DNA from: Sphingobium sp. MI1205
Lineage (GTDB): Bacteria > Pseudomonadota > Alphaproteobacteria > Sphingomonadales > Sphingomonadaceae
DNA length: 64,000 nucleotides
NCBI RefSeq assembly: GCF_001563285.1
Contig: NZ_CP005188.1
Location: 811,501 to 875,500, forward strand
Direction of reading: 5' to 3'
Positions 1 to 6,635 of the stretch are shown here, piece after piece (within the stretch, counting starts at the first letter, position 1; the number at the start of each line of letters is the position of its first letter). The position numbers and the translations under genes are program-made. The notes under the pieces are model-generated. The model saw only the letters and a program-made list of their open reading frames with translations. It had not been told where the DNA came from and did not search any database.

Positions 1-208
1 CAGTACCCTCCTCAATGAGTCAGGCTTATGGCACCCCGACGCCATCGAGCGCGCTCTTGCTCATAGCGATCGCGATCATGTGCGCGCCGCTTACCATCGC
101 GGTGCTCACTGGGCTGAAAGGGTGAAAATGGCACAATGGTGGTCTGACCATCTTGACCAACTTCGTGATGGCGCGGAAATTATTTACCCACAGTTCGGGA
201 GCGCATGA
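1..208 (+). CDS. C-terminal end of a tyrosine-type phage/island integrase (partial)
   Basis: An open frame enters from the left edge and ends in TGA at 206-208, giving 68 residues. It reads STLLNESGLWHPDAIERALA, then contains HRGAHW and ends near WWSDHLDQL. The block around WHPDAIERALAH is the conserved C-terminal region of P4-type integrases, where ERxLAH precedes the catalytic tyrosine segment; here the tyrosine would be in AAYHRG. The catalytic arginines lie outside the window. It suggests that an integrated element or its remnant lies to the left. The family call rests on the short C-terminal pattern only. Confidence 0.7.
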   Translation, partial: STLLNESGLWHPDAIERALAHSDRDHVRAAYHRGAHWAERVKMAQWWSDHLDQLRDGAEIIYPQFGSA

Positions 209-375
209 CCGTGCGCGCGATCCAAATGCGGTTCCCGCATTCTGGTATCATCGCTTGTTTCAGTGTTTGGGCATTGAATAGCGAAGCTGGTCGTTAGTGG
301 TCTGTCTGGTTCATAGCCGGGCTGCGGGGATAACTGACGTTCACGCGGCGTCGACTCCCGACCAATTCACGACCT

Positions 376-1275
376 TCAGTGGCCGTGCTGTGGATGACCG
401 TCTGTGCCGAAAGCTGCCGCCAGATGACGAAGCTTGTCGGGATTACGAACTATATAGATCGCCGCGATGCGCCCATCGCGGACGTCGAGCGCGGTCGTCT
501 GGAGCACGTCGCCACGATCGATGCTGACGTAACCGGGCAGGCCGTTGATCGTCGCGGTGCGCAGCAGCGTCGGCGCAGACGTGTACTTGCGACGCAGCCC
601 GGCGAACAAGCGAAGCGCTCGTTCGATCCCGCGCACCACATTGCGGAAGGCAATCACCTTACCGCCGCCATCGGAATGTATTTCGACATCGCGCGCCAGC
701 ATCGCAGACAGTGCGGCAGCGTCACCATCGCGGGCGGCAGCGAAGAAGGCGCGCGCGATCCGATCGGCCTCAGTTGCCTCCACGGTGAAACGCGGTCGCG
801 CATGCTGTACGTGCCTGCGTGCGCGTGAGGCAAGCTGCCGGACGGCGGCGGGCTCGCGTCTCAATGTCCTCGCGACATCGGTGAGCGCCATGTCGAACAC
901 GTCGTGGAGCAGGAAGGCGGCACGCTCCAGCGGGGACAGGCGCTCCATTGCAAGCATCAGTGTGAGCGTCACGTCGTCGGCGATCGTCTCCTCTTCCTCA
1001 GTCGTGCCCATCAACGGTTCAGGCAGCCAGGCACCGACATAGGTCTCCCGGCGCACCCGGGCGGACTTGAGCTGATCGAGGCATAAGCGGGTGACAATGC
1101 GGGTCAGATATGCTGCCGGCGTGTCAACGCTCTGCACCGTTGCCGCCCAACGCAGCCACGCTTCCTGCAGGATATCTTCCGCCTCGCTGAGAGAGCCAAG
1201 CATCCGATAGCCAAGGCGAAGCAGTCGGGGCCGCTCAGCCTCAAAATCCGCAAGACGTTCATCACTGTGCAGCAA
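376..1275 (-). CDS. sigJ: ECF41-family RNA polymerase sigma factor (SigJ-like) with SnoaL-type C-terminal domain
   Basis: About 299 residues. Sigma region 2 (from FEAERPRLLRLGYRMLGS, with SEAEDILQEAWLRW) is followed by region 4 (ERLSPLERAAFLLHDVFDM to RRHVQHAR) and a C-terminal SnoaL-like domain of about 110 residues. Three ECF41 hallmarks are visible: WLPEPL in the linker (about residues 83-88), DGGGK (about 202-206) and NPDKL near the C-terminus (about 278-282). In this family the extension modulates activity in place of an anti-sigma factor. I chose the TTG at 1275 because GGAG lies 10 bases upstream; an in-frame ATG exists at 1326. The gene overlaps the end of the upstream membrane-protein gene, so the two are probably co-transcribed. 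It is expected to act on the promoters at 2481-2507 and 2546-2572. Confidence 0.9.
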   Translation of the reverse strand: MLHSDERLADFEAERPRLLRLGYRMLGSLSEAEDILQEAWLRWAATVQSVDTPAAYLTRIVTRLCLDQLKSARVRRETYVGAWLPEPLMGTTEEEETIADDVTLTLMLAMERLSPLERAAFLLHDVFDMALTDVARTLRREPAAVRQLASRARRHVQHARPRFTVEATEADRIARAFFAAARDGDAAALSAMLARDVEIHSDGGGKVIAFRNVVRGIERALRLFAGLRRKYTSAPTLLRTATINGLPGYVSIDRGDVLQTTALDVRDGRIAAIYIVRNPDKLRHLAAAFGTDGHPQHGH

Positions 1276-1690
1276 GAGTGTCCCACTCCGACAATGCTTG
1301 GTTATCGCGCCAGGCCCAGAGGGCAAGAGCGGTCGTCGCTATAGCTGGTAAGGTCACCGCAGGAAAATCCTGAGCCAGCGCGCCCGTCCCACAGATGCCG
1401 ACCGCCACCTCCCAGAAATGGAACAGCGCATGGCCGGCAAGCCAGATGGCAGCGGCAGACCACAGAGGGACGCGCGACGCCGGCCGAGCAACACCTGCGA
1501 GCATCGCGGTTGCGACGAGCAGGAAGATCAACCCGATGTCACGCACGAAATGCTGGTTGAATGGACCGGTCGTGGTGACGCCCGGCACCGCGAAGTACCA
1601 TTTCGCAGGTGAGATCAGCATGAAGAGGCCATTGGCGGCGGCCCCGAGACCGAGCACTGCGGCCAGTGCGAGCGGAAGGTTCCGGCTCAT
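1262..1690 (-). CDS. small four-helix integral membrane protein (DoxX-like)
   Basis: About 142 residues starting MSRNLPLALAAVLGLG. Four hydrophobic stretches are visible, near residues 5-25, 50-70, 76-97 and 108-127. The start at 1690 overlaps the stop of the upstream oxidoreductase gene in an ATGA, which indicates translational coupling, and the stop overlaps the sigma-factor gene. Small DoxX-like membrane proteins are common neighbours of ECF41 sigma factors, but I see no motif that fixes a function. The family assignment is inference from topology and context. Confidence 0.7.
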   Translation of the reverse strand: MSRNLPLALAAVLGLGAAANGLFMLISPAKWYFAVPGVTTTGPFNQHFVRDIGLIFLLVATAMLAGVARPASRVPLWSAAAIWLAGHALFHFWEVAVGICGTGALAQDFPAVTLPAIATTALALWAWRDNQALSEWDTLAAQ

Positions 1691-2448
1691 GCTGCGCTCT
1701 CCGGCGCGCGAGCGGCAAGCCACTCATCGAAACGCGTGGGCGCGATCCGTGGATTCTCATCCGGGACAAGCGAGCCGTCGTTGGCGGGGGCGCCAAAATA
1801 GTCACGTTCAGCGGTGACGTTGATCCGGCGTGGATCGTCCCGTGCGCCTAGCCAACTGGCGGTGAACTCGGCCAGCGGTGCGCGCTCCGGTCCTGCCACT
1901 TCGATGATGCCACCGATCGGGGCAGCTGTGGCGATCTTGGCAAGCAGGGCCGAGACATCAGCTGCGGCGACCGGTTGGAGCGCAATCTGTGGCAAATACA
2001 CGGCGCTGTCCCTCGTGTAGCCGTCCGCGATGGTGGATAGGAACTCGAAGAACTGCGTGGCGCGGACGATCGTGTAGGGTATGCCGCCGGCGGCGATCAG
2101 TTGCTCCTGAACCAGCTTAGCGCGAAAATAACCCGATGCCTGAAGACGATCGGTCCCCACCACCGAAAGTGCGATGACGTGGCGCAATCCCGCGTCCCGT
2201 GCTGCTTCCAGCAAGTTGGTTGTCGTGCCGCGGAAGAAAGCGAGAGCGGCCGCGTCCTCGAACGAGGGGGCATTGCTGACATCGACCATGACGGCGGCAT
2301 CCGTCAGCGCTTGCGCCAGGCCGGCGCCGGTCAGCGCGTCGATGCCGGTGCTCGGTGAAGCGACGACGACCTCATGGCCCTCGGCTCGCAGCAGACCGAC
2401 GAGCGGCCGGCCGATCAGCCCGGTGCCACCGATGATAACGATCTTCAT
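1687..2448 (-). CDS. NmrA/SDR-type NAD(P)-binding oxidoreductase
   Basis: 253 residues starting MKIVIIGGTGLIGRPLVGLL. The N-terminal GGTGLIG (residues 7-13) is the dinucleotide-binding glycine motif of atypical short-chain dehydrogenases of the NmrA/YwnB type. No YxxxK catalytic motif is obvious, as is usual in this subgroup. The start at 2448 has GGAGA six bases upstream; an in-frame ATG at 2454 sits directly on that site and is less likely. It is the first gene of the leftward ECF41 operon and carries an ECF41-type promoter just upstream. Substrate unknown. Confidence 0.85.
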   Translation of the reverse strand: MKIVIIGGTGLIGRPLVGLLRAEGHEVVVASPSTGIDALTGAGLAQALTDAAVMVDVSNAPSFEDAAALAFFRGTTTNLLEAARDAGLRHVIALSVVGTDRLQASGYFRAKLVQEQLIAAGGIPYTIVRATQFFEFLSTIADGYTRDSAVYLPQIALQPVAAADVSALLAKIATAAPIGGIIEVAGPERAPLAEFTASWLGARDDPRRINVTAERDYFGAPANDGSLVPDENPRIAPTRFDEWLAARAPESAA

Positions 2449-2480
2449 GTCCATTCTCCGATGCAAGTGTCTGCCTGCAT

Positions 2481-2507
2481 GACGAGATGGCGGCCACCGG
2501 TGTGACA
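2481..2507 (-). promoter_or_regulatory. ECF41-type promoter reading left into the NmrA-membrane-sigma operon
   Basis: On the minus strand TGTCACA (2507-2501) is followed after 16 bases by CGTC (2484-2481). This is the published ECF41 promoter pattern (TGTCACA about 16 bases CGTC). It lies about 33 bases upstream of the NmrA start codon. Confidence 0.75.
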
Positions 2508-2545
2508 TGGGACGACAGCGGGAACGAAAAATATCGGCGCCATGA

Positions 2546-2572
2546 TGTCACGATGCGCCGGCCTACCTCGTC
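2546..2572 (+). promoter_or_regulatory. ECF41-type promoter reading right into the CMD gene
   Basis: TGTCACG at 2546-2552, a 16-base spacer, then CGTC at 2569-2572. It differs from the ECF41 -35 consensus by one base and has the same spacing as the divergent site at 2481-2507. It lies 45 bases upstream of the ATG at 2618. Confidence 0.7.
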
Positions 2573-2617
2573 ACGTCAGCGAGCGCCGATGGCCGGCGCG
2601 GGTGACGAGGAGCAAGC

Positions 2618-3073
2618 ATGACCGATATGAAGCGTTTGAACTGGTCGGAAATCGCTCCTGAAGGCGCCAAGGCCCTGTTCGGAGTCCATCATTATGTGAC
2701 CAAGACTACGGATCTTCCCGAAGAGCTGATCCATCTGGTGTTCCTACGTGTGTCGCAAATCAACGGGTGCGCCCATTGCATCGATATGCACACTCGTGAC
2801 CTGCTCAAGACCATGGCGATCGACAAGGTCGCGCTGGTCCCTGTCTGGGCTGAGGTGCCGCACCTGTTTTCCGACCAGTATCGAGCAGCGCTGGCCTGGG
2901 CCGAGGAAGTGACCAACATCAGCTCGACCCATGCTTCGGACAAAGCGTATGCGGCTGCTGCCGCCGCCTTTGCGGAAAAGGATTTGGTCGATCTCACGCT
3001 AGTTATTGCGGCGATGAACGCGTTCAATCGTCTTGGCGCGCCATTTCGCCTTCCCGTCGCCGCGAAGCCATAG
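2618..3073 (+). CDS. carboxymuconolactone decarboxylase / AhpD-like protein
   Basis: 151 residues, all-alpha. The CxxC-xxx-H motif reads NGCAHCIDMH with Cys51, Cys54 and His58, as in AhpD-type peroxidase/disulfide proteins of the CMD family. The start ATG at 2618 has GAGGAG upstream. CMD-family proteins are a signature target of ECF41 sigma factors, and the divergent arrangement with shared promoter type supports that role here. The true reaction is unknown; a thiol peroxidase or redox function is more likely than decarboxylation, as inferred from the motif. Confidence 0.9.
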   Translation: MTDMKRLNWSEIAPEGAKALFGVHHYVTKTTDLPEELIHLVFLRVSQINGCAHCIDMHTRDLLKTMAIDKVALVPVWAEVPHLFSDQYRAALAWAEEVTNISSTHASDKAYAAAAAAFAEKDLVDLTLVIAAMNAFNRLGAPFRLPVAAKP

Positions 3074-3121
3074 GCTCACGAAAGGGGGGAGCAACCTTTG
3101 CTTTCCCCTTCGACGGCTCGC

Positions 3122-3215
3122 GACCTCCGCGATCGACCAGCATCTGGGTCACGGCGAGACCAAGGCCGCCAGCGCCGCCCACCACAAAGACATGAGCCAT
3201 CCAAAAATCATCCAT
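3122..3215 (-). pseudogene. fragment of an NAD(P)-binding oxidoreductase N-terminus
   Basis: On the minus strand the reading frame begins MDDFWMAHVFVVGGAGGLGL and continues to MLVDRGG, a clear Rossmann start with GGAGGLG. Thereafter the similarity stops and the frame runs into the end of the CMD gene. It looks like the 5' scrap of a gene whose remainder was deleted. It could be a relic of an extra oxidoreductase of the ECF41 module. Confidence 0.4.
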
Positions 3216-3454
3216 TTTGCAAGTTTCAGTTAGATATATTCGGCAATATGAAGCGGTTCAAACGGAAATCGGTGTCAATTGCGCGGAAGAATAAATTCTT
3301 GGGTGAAATTTATCGCCCGATGGGCCGCAGCGGGGCGGATAACGGCATCGTACAGCGCTGCGAGCGCGCGGTGGCTCCGGTTTCATGCCCTCGCGCTGCG
3401 CTCTGCTCGCTCGATTCCCGCAGCGATAGAGAATAGGCAGAATGAAATTTAGCA

Positions 3455-3652
3455 TTATTTGATATGAGTTCGTCGTGCGCCGGCTTGATGCGCTCGTCTC
3501 CAGCATGACCAAGCGATAATGTAGGCAGACTGGATGCGACGCTGGGCAATCTTGTTGGCGATCCGCCGAACTTCCTGGATCAACCAGCGGATTAGGTTCT
3601 GATGGTCGGCATTCGTTGTGGTCGAGGCCGAGTTTGTTCTTGGCAGTTTCAA
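3455..3652 (-). pseudogene. possible transposase C-terminal remnant
   Basis: A 65-codon minus-strand frame contains [20 protein letters not shown] followed by [20 protein letters not shown]. The AWSxWRRAHQxxARxxH tail resembles the C-termini of some DDE transposases. There is no catalytic domain, no terminal inverted repeat that I can find, and no good ribosome-binding site. Nearby nhaA and oxidoreductase fragments suggest a decayed insertion zone. Low certainty. Confidence 0.3.
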
Positions 3653-4005
3653 AGATCGGGTCGCTTTTGCTCCATCACTGGGTGAACGACGGGCTGATTG
3701 CGGTCTTCTTCCTGCTAGTCGGGCCGGAGATCAAACGCGAGGTAATGGATGGTCAGCTATCTTCCTGGCCCCGCCGCGTTATTCATTGCATCGCGTCGGC
3801 AGGCGGCAAGGCCGTGCCGGCGCCTCGTCTACCTCGCCTTCAACGCCGGGGGCGTCGCGCAAGGCTGCTGCTGTAAACGAAGGCCAAGATCGGAATTCTT
3901 GCCGGGACGGTGCTCCCCGGAATACCGAGCTACCGGGTGTTGCGATTCGCGGGAGGCGCGAATAGCGGCGAGAAGCTTACGACCGTTAAAAACACTCAGG
4001 GTAGC
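3640..4005 (+). pseudogene. nhaA: nhaA Na+/H+ antiporter remnant, internally deleted and frameshifted
   Basis: One frame reads [20 protein letters not shown] then [15 protein letters not shown], the NhaA region after the first helices. After about 3800 the match moves to another frame (VYLAFNAGG). From about 3880 a C-terminal NhaA-like segment appears (AKIGILAGTVLPGIPSYRVLR). The several hundred residues normally between these blocks are missing, as is the proper N-terminus. The gene cannot make an antiporter. Confidence 0.7.
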
Positions 4006-4025
4006 TTGAAGGACTATTCGACAAG

Positions 4026-5585
4026 ATGACGGAAACGGGAACGACATTTTCAAAAAGGGCTGAAGCGCGGCTCGAACATGTGGCGCTCTATCGCTGGTGG
4101 CGCCGTGCCATGGTCGGGAATGTCGATCATGAAGCGATCATCGAGCGGATCGTCGCCGAAAGTGTATGGTCTCCCCGCTATCTGTTCATGACGATGATGT
4201 CCGCGGGCATCGCGGTGCTCGGCCTGCTGCTCTCGTCCCCGGCCGTGGTGATCGGTGCCATGCTCATCTCGCCGCTAATGAGCCCGATCCTGGGCCTCGG
4301 GTTCAGTCTCGCCCTGTTTGACTTCGCCGAAATGCGGCGCGCGCTGATCGCACTTGCGGCGGGGTCCGCGTGCGCGGTCGCCTTCACGGCGACCATTGTG
4401 CTGCTCTCGCCGCTCCAGGCAGCGACAGCCGAGATCATCGCGCGAACCCGGCCCAATCTCTTCGATCTGGTAGTGGCTCTGTTCGCCGCGCTGGCGGGAA
4501 CCTTCGCAATCATTCGCGGGCGCGGCGACACGGTGGTGGGCGTTGCGATCGCCACTGCGCTGATGCCGCCGCTCGCTGTCGTCGGCTACGGCATCGCAAC
4601 CGGCAATATGCCGGTACTCGGCGGCGCCTTTGCACTCTTTGTAACCAACTTCGTCACCATTGCGCTCTCGGCTACGGTGATGGCGCGGTTCTATGGCTTC
4701 GGCCATTCGCTCTCCAGCCAGCAGAGCTGGACGCAGACCGTGCTCCTGATCCTCGTGTTCGTCGCCATGGCGATTCCGCTCGGCTTCTCGCTCAAGCAGA
4801 TCGCGACCGAAGCCGTTACGGTCACGCAGGTGCGCTCGTTTCTGAATGATCGGTTCGGTTCAGACGCGCGCGTCACTCAGCTCGACGTCAACTTCGACGC
4901 AGAGCCAATCGCAGTGCGCTCGGTGGTGATCACTCCGCGTACGAAAGCGCAGCGCACCGTCGCGCTGCAAGCAGAACTGCAGCAACGGCTGGGGCGGGCG
5001 GTTCGCCTGCGACTCGACCAGGTACTGCTCGAACCGGGCGCCGGAGCGATCGACGTGCAGCGCGAAGAACTGCGTCAAGCCGGCGACGCCGCCGCTACAG
5101 AAATCGCCCGGATTGCCGGACTGTCGCAGATGCTGGCACTCGCCGCAGGCGTCGAGCCCGAGGCAGTCACTATCGATCGCGACCATCGCCGTGCCAGCGT
5201 CGCAGCCGCGCCGCTCCCCGGTGCTTCGATCGCGACATATCGCGCGCTTGAAGAACGCGCGGGCAGGGAGGTGAAGGACTGGGAAGTCACGATTGTGCCA
5301 CCCCAAGGTCCGCTGCCCGAGATCGCCTTTGCGGATAACAGCGACACGCTCGATACCGAGGGGCGTGAAGCGGTGCTGGTCTCCGCATGGGCAGCAAAGC
5401 GGTGGAACATCCGCGCGATGAATGTGCCTGGCCTGCCCAAGGCGGTTCCCGAGCGCCCTAGCCTGGCACAGCGCCGCGCACTGGCGATCGCAGCTCTGCT
5501 GCGCGATCAGGGCATGGCCGTGTCGCCGGTAACGGGGGGTGCCCAACGCTTCCGGCTCACCTCGGCGACAACCGTCTCCCCATGA
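4026..5585 (+). CDS. DUF389 membrane protein with a long C-terminal soluble domain
   Basis: 519 residues. After about 50 hydrophilic residues come around six hydrophobic helices (about residues 52-265). They hold the DUF389 signature segments GAMLISPLMSPILGLGFSL and VVGVAIATALMPPLAVVGYG. The remaining roughly 250 residues are soluble. The last part (IAFADNSDTLDTEGRE to RRALAIAALLRDQGM) resembles an OmpA-type fold in pattern but lacks the usual NR peptidoglycan-binding residues. Function of the family is unknown. GAAGGA precedes the ATG by about 12 bases. It stands alone beside the nhaA remnant. Confidence 0.8.
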   Translation: MTETGTTFSKRAEARLEHVALYRWWRRAMVGNVDHEAIIERIVAESVWSPRYLFMTMMSAGIAVLGLLLSSPAVVIGAMLISPLMSPILGLGFSLALFDFAEMRRALIALAAGSACAVAFTATIVLLSPLQAATAEIIARTRPNLFDLVVALFAALAGTFAIIRGRGDTVVGVAIATALMPPLAVVGYGIATGNMPVLGGAFALFVTNFVTIALSATVMARFYGFGHSLSSQQSWTQTVLLILVFVAMAIPLGFSLKQIATEAVTVTQVRSFLNDRFGSDARVTQLDVNFDAEPIAVRSVVITPRTKAQRTVALQAELQQRLGRAVRLRLDQVLLEPGAGAIDVQREELRQAGDAAATEIARIAGLSQMLALAAGVEPEAVTIDRDHRRASVAAAPLPGASIATYRALEERAGREVKDWEVTIVPPQGPLPEIAFADNSDTLDTEGREAVLVSAWAAKRWNIRAMNVPGLPKAVPERPSLAQRRALAIAALLRDQGMAVSPVTGGAQRFRLTSATTVSP

Positions 5586-5682
5586 TCGGCGGCGTGATGA
5601 GCGACCTGTCCAGAAAACCGGCTCCACCTCAGAACTTATGGCGCTTCTAACGCCTTCGGGCATGCACCTCTTCAGATGACGT

Positions 5683-5707
5683 GGCCGGTCCCGTCGAAAG
5701 CTGCCGT
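5683..5707 (+). repeat. left copy of a 25-bp direct repeat flanking the recombinase
   Basis: This 25-base stretch, beginning GGCCGGTCCCGTCG, matches 6537-6561 at 21 of 25 positions by eye, in the same orientation. The pair encloses the small tyrosine recombinase gene and could be attachment-site or duplication relics. Confidence 0.45.
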
Positions 5708-5756
5708 TTGGCGAAGAAGCGGCGAACGGCGGTCTGGTCCGACGGGTTGCGCGGTT

Positions 5757-5783
5757 GGCTCCTCGTCGGGTAGACGAGGAGCC
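5757..5783 (-). terminator. hairpin just after the recombinase gene
   Basis: Perfect 11-bp inverted repeat GGCTCCTCGTC / GACGAGGAGCC with a 5-base loop, starting seven bases beyond the recombinase stop. There is no T run, so it may be a recombination or RNA-stability structure rather than a classical terminator. The second recombinase copy has a similar hairpin at 16248-16274. Confidence 0.5.
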
Positions 5784-5789
5784 TATGGG

Positions 5790-6422
5790 TTAGATTTCGG
5801 TGTTCTCGGCGAGGGCAAGCGCGTCTTCCACATCGATTCCGAGATAGCGCACTGTGTTCTCGATCTTGCTATGGCCGAGAAGGATTTGAACGGCACGTAG
5901 GTGGCCGGTCGCCCTGTAGATGATCGATGCCTTCGTTCGGCGAAGGGAGTGTGTGCCATATTCGCTTCGCATCAGACCTACCCCCGTCACCCATTCATCT
6001 ACGAGCCTGGCATACTGGCGGGTGCTGAGATGGCCCTTGTGATCCACCCGACTGGGAAAGACATAATCGTCCACCGTGCCGCCCCGGCGCTCAAGCCATG
6101 CCAATAGGCTGGTACGGGCGTCCGGCAGCAGTTCGAACTGAACAGGTCGATCTGTCTTTTGCTGCATCACGATTGCGCGTGTCCGGATCTGTCCACCGCT
6201 GACAAGGTCGCCGATTTTCATCCCGACGAGATCGCAACCGCGGAGCTTGCTGTCGATCGCCAGATCGAACAGCGCCCGGTCTCGCAAGCGCCGCTGCTGA
6301 TTGAGGTAGAATCGGATCTCCCATATTTGTTTCGGTTTCAGAGCGCGCTTGGCGCCTGCGGTCCTTCCAGCATTCCAAACCTGACGCTTGGTGGCAGTGG
6401 GTTCCGTTTCAGACATCTCCAT
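5790..6422 (-). CDS. compact stand-alone tyrosine recombinase
   Basis: 210 residues, essentially only the catalytic domain with a short N-terminal helix region. The catalytic set is visible: Arg61 (SKLRGCDL), Lys89 (QQKTDRP), His158 and Arg161 (THSLRRTKA), His184 (LLGHSKIENT) and Tyr193 (VRYLGID). It therefore looks active. I chose the ATG at 6422 because GGAG lies about 7 bases upstream; a longer frame extends to 6611. Integrases of phages are usually about 400 residues, so this is a minimal form. Flanking direct repeats, a 29-bp palindrome upstream and a hairpin downstream suggest a small mobile unit. A broken paralogue lies at 15609-16239 in opposite orientation. Confidence 0.85.
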   Translation of the reverse strand: MEMSETEPTATKRQVWNAGRTAGAKRALKPKQIWEIRFYLNQQRRLRDRALFDLAIDSKLRGCDLVGMKIGDLVSGGQIRTRAIVMQQKTDRPVQFELLPDARTSLLAWLERRGGTVDDYVFPSRVDHKGHLSTRQYARLVDEWVTGVGLMRSEYGTHSLRRTKASIIYRATGHLRAVQILLGHSKIENTVRYLGIDVEDALALAENTEI

Positions 6423-6536
6423 GATTGTTCTCCAATGAACGCAATGGCCATCTGAAGAACCTTCCGGGCTCAATGCGTGCAAAAGCTGCGAGGCTACTGT
6501 CGACCAGCTTAAGCCTTCCGGTGCAGGCGTGTGAAT

Positions 6537-6561
6537 GACCGGTTCCGTCGGAACCTGCCGT
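6537..6561 (+). repeat. right copy of the 25-bp direct repeat flanking the recombinase
   Basis: Begins GACCGGTTCCGTCG and matches 5683-5707 at 21 of 25 positions by eye. It lies 115 bp upstream of the recombinase start and next to the palindrome at 6577-6605. Confidence 0.45.
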
Positions 6562-6576
6562 ACAGGATTTTGTCCC

Positions 6577-6605
6577 CTGCTTATCGCACGTCGTGCGATA
6601 AGCAG
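6577..6605. repeat. 29-bp perfect palindrome upstream of the recombinase
   Basis: Two 14-bp arms, CTGCTTATCGCACG and its exact complement, surround a single central T. It lies between the recombinase and the end of the TonB receptor gene, about 30 bases from the latter's stop. It could be the recombinase crossover site, or a bidirectional RNA hairpin ending the receptor transcript. Confidence 0.6.
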
Positions 6606-6635
6606 CCTCACTACTGACGGACTGCGCCTCTTCTT

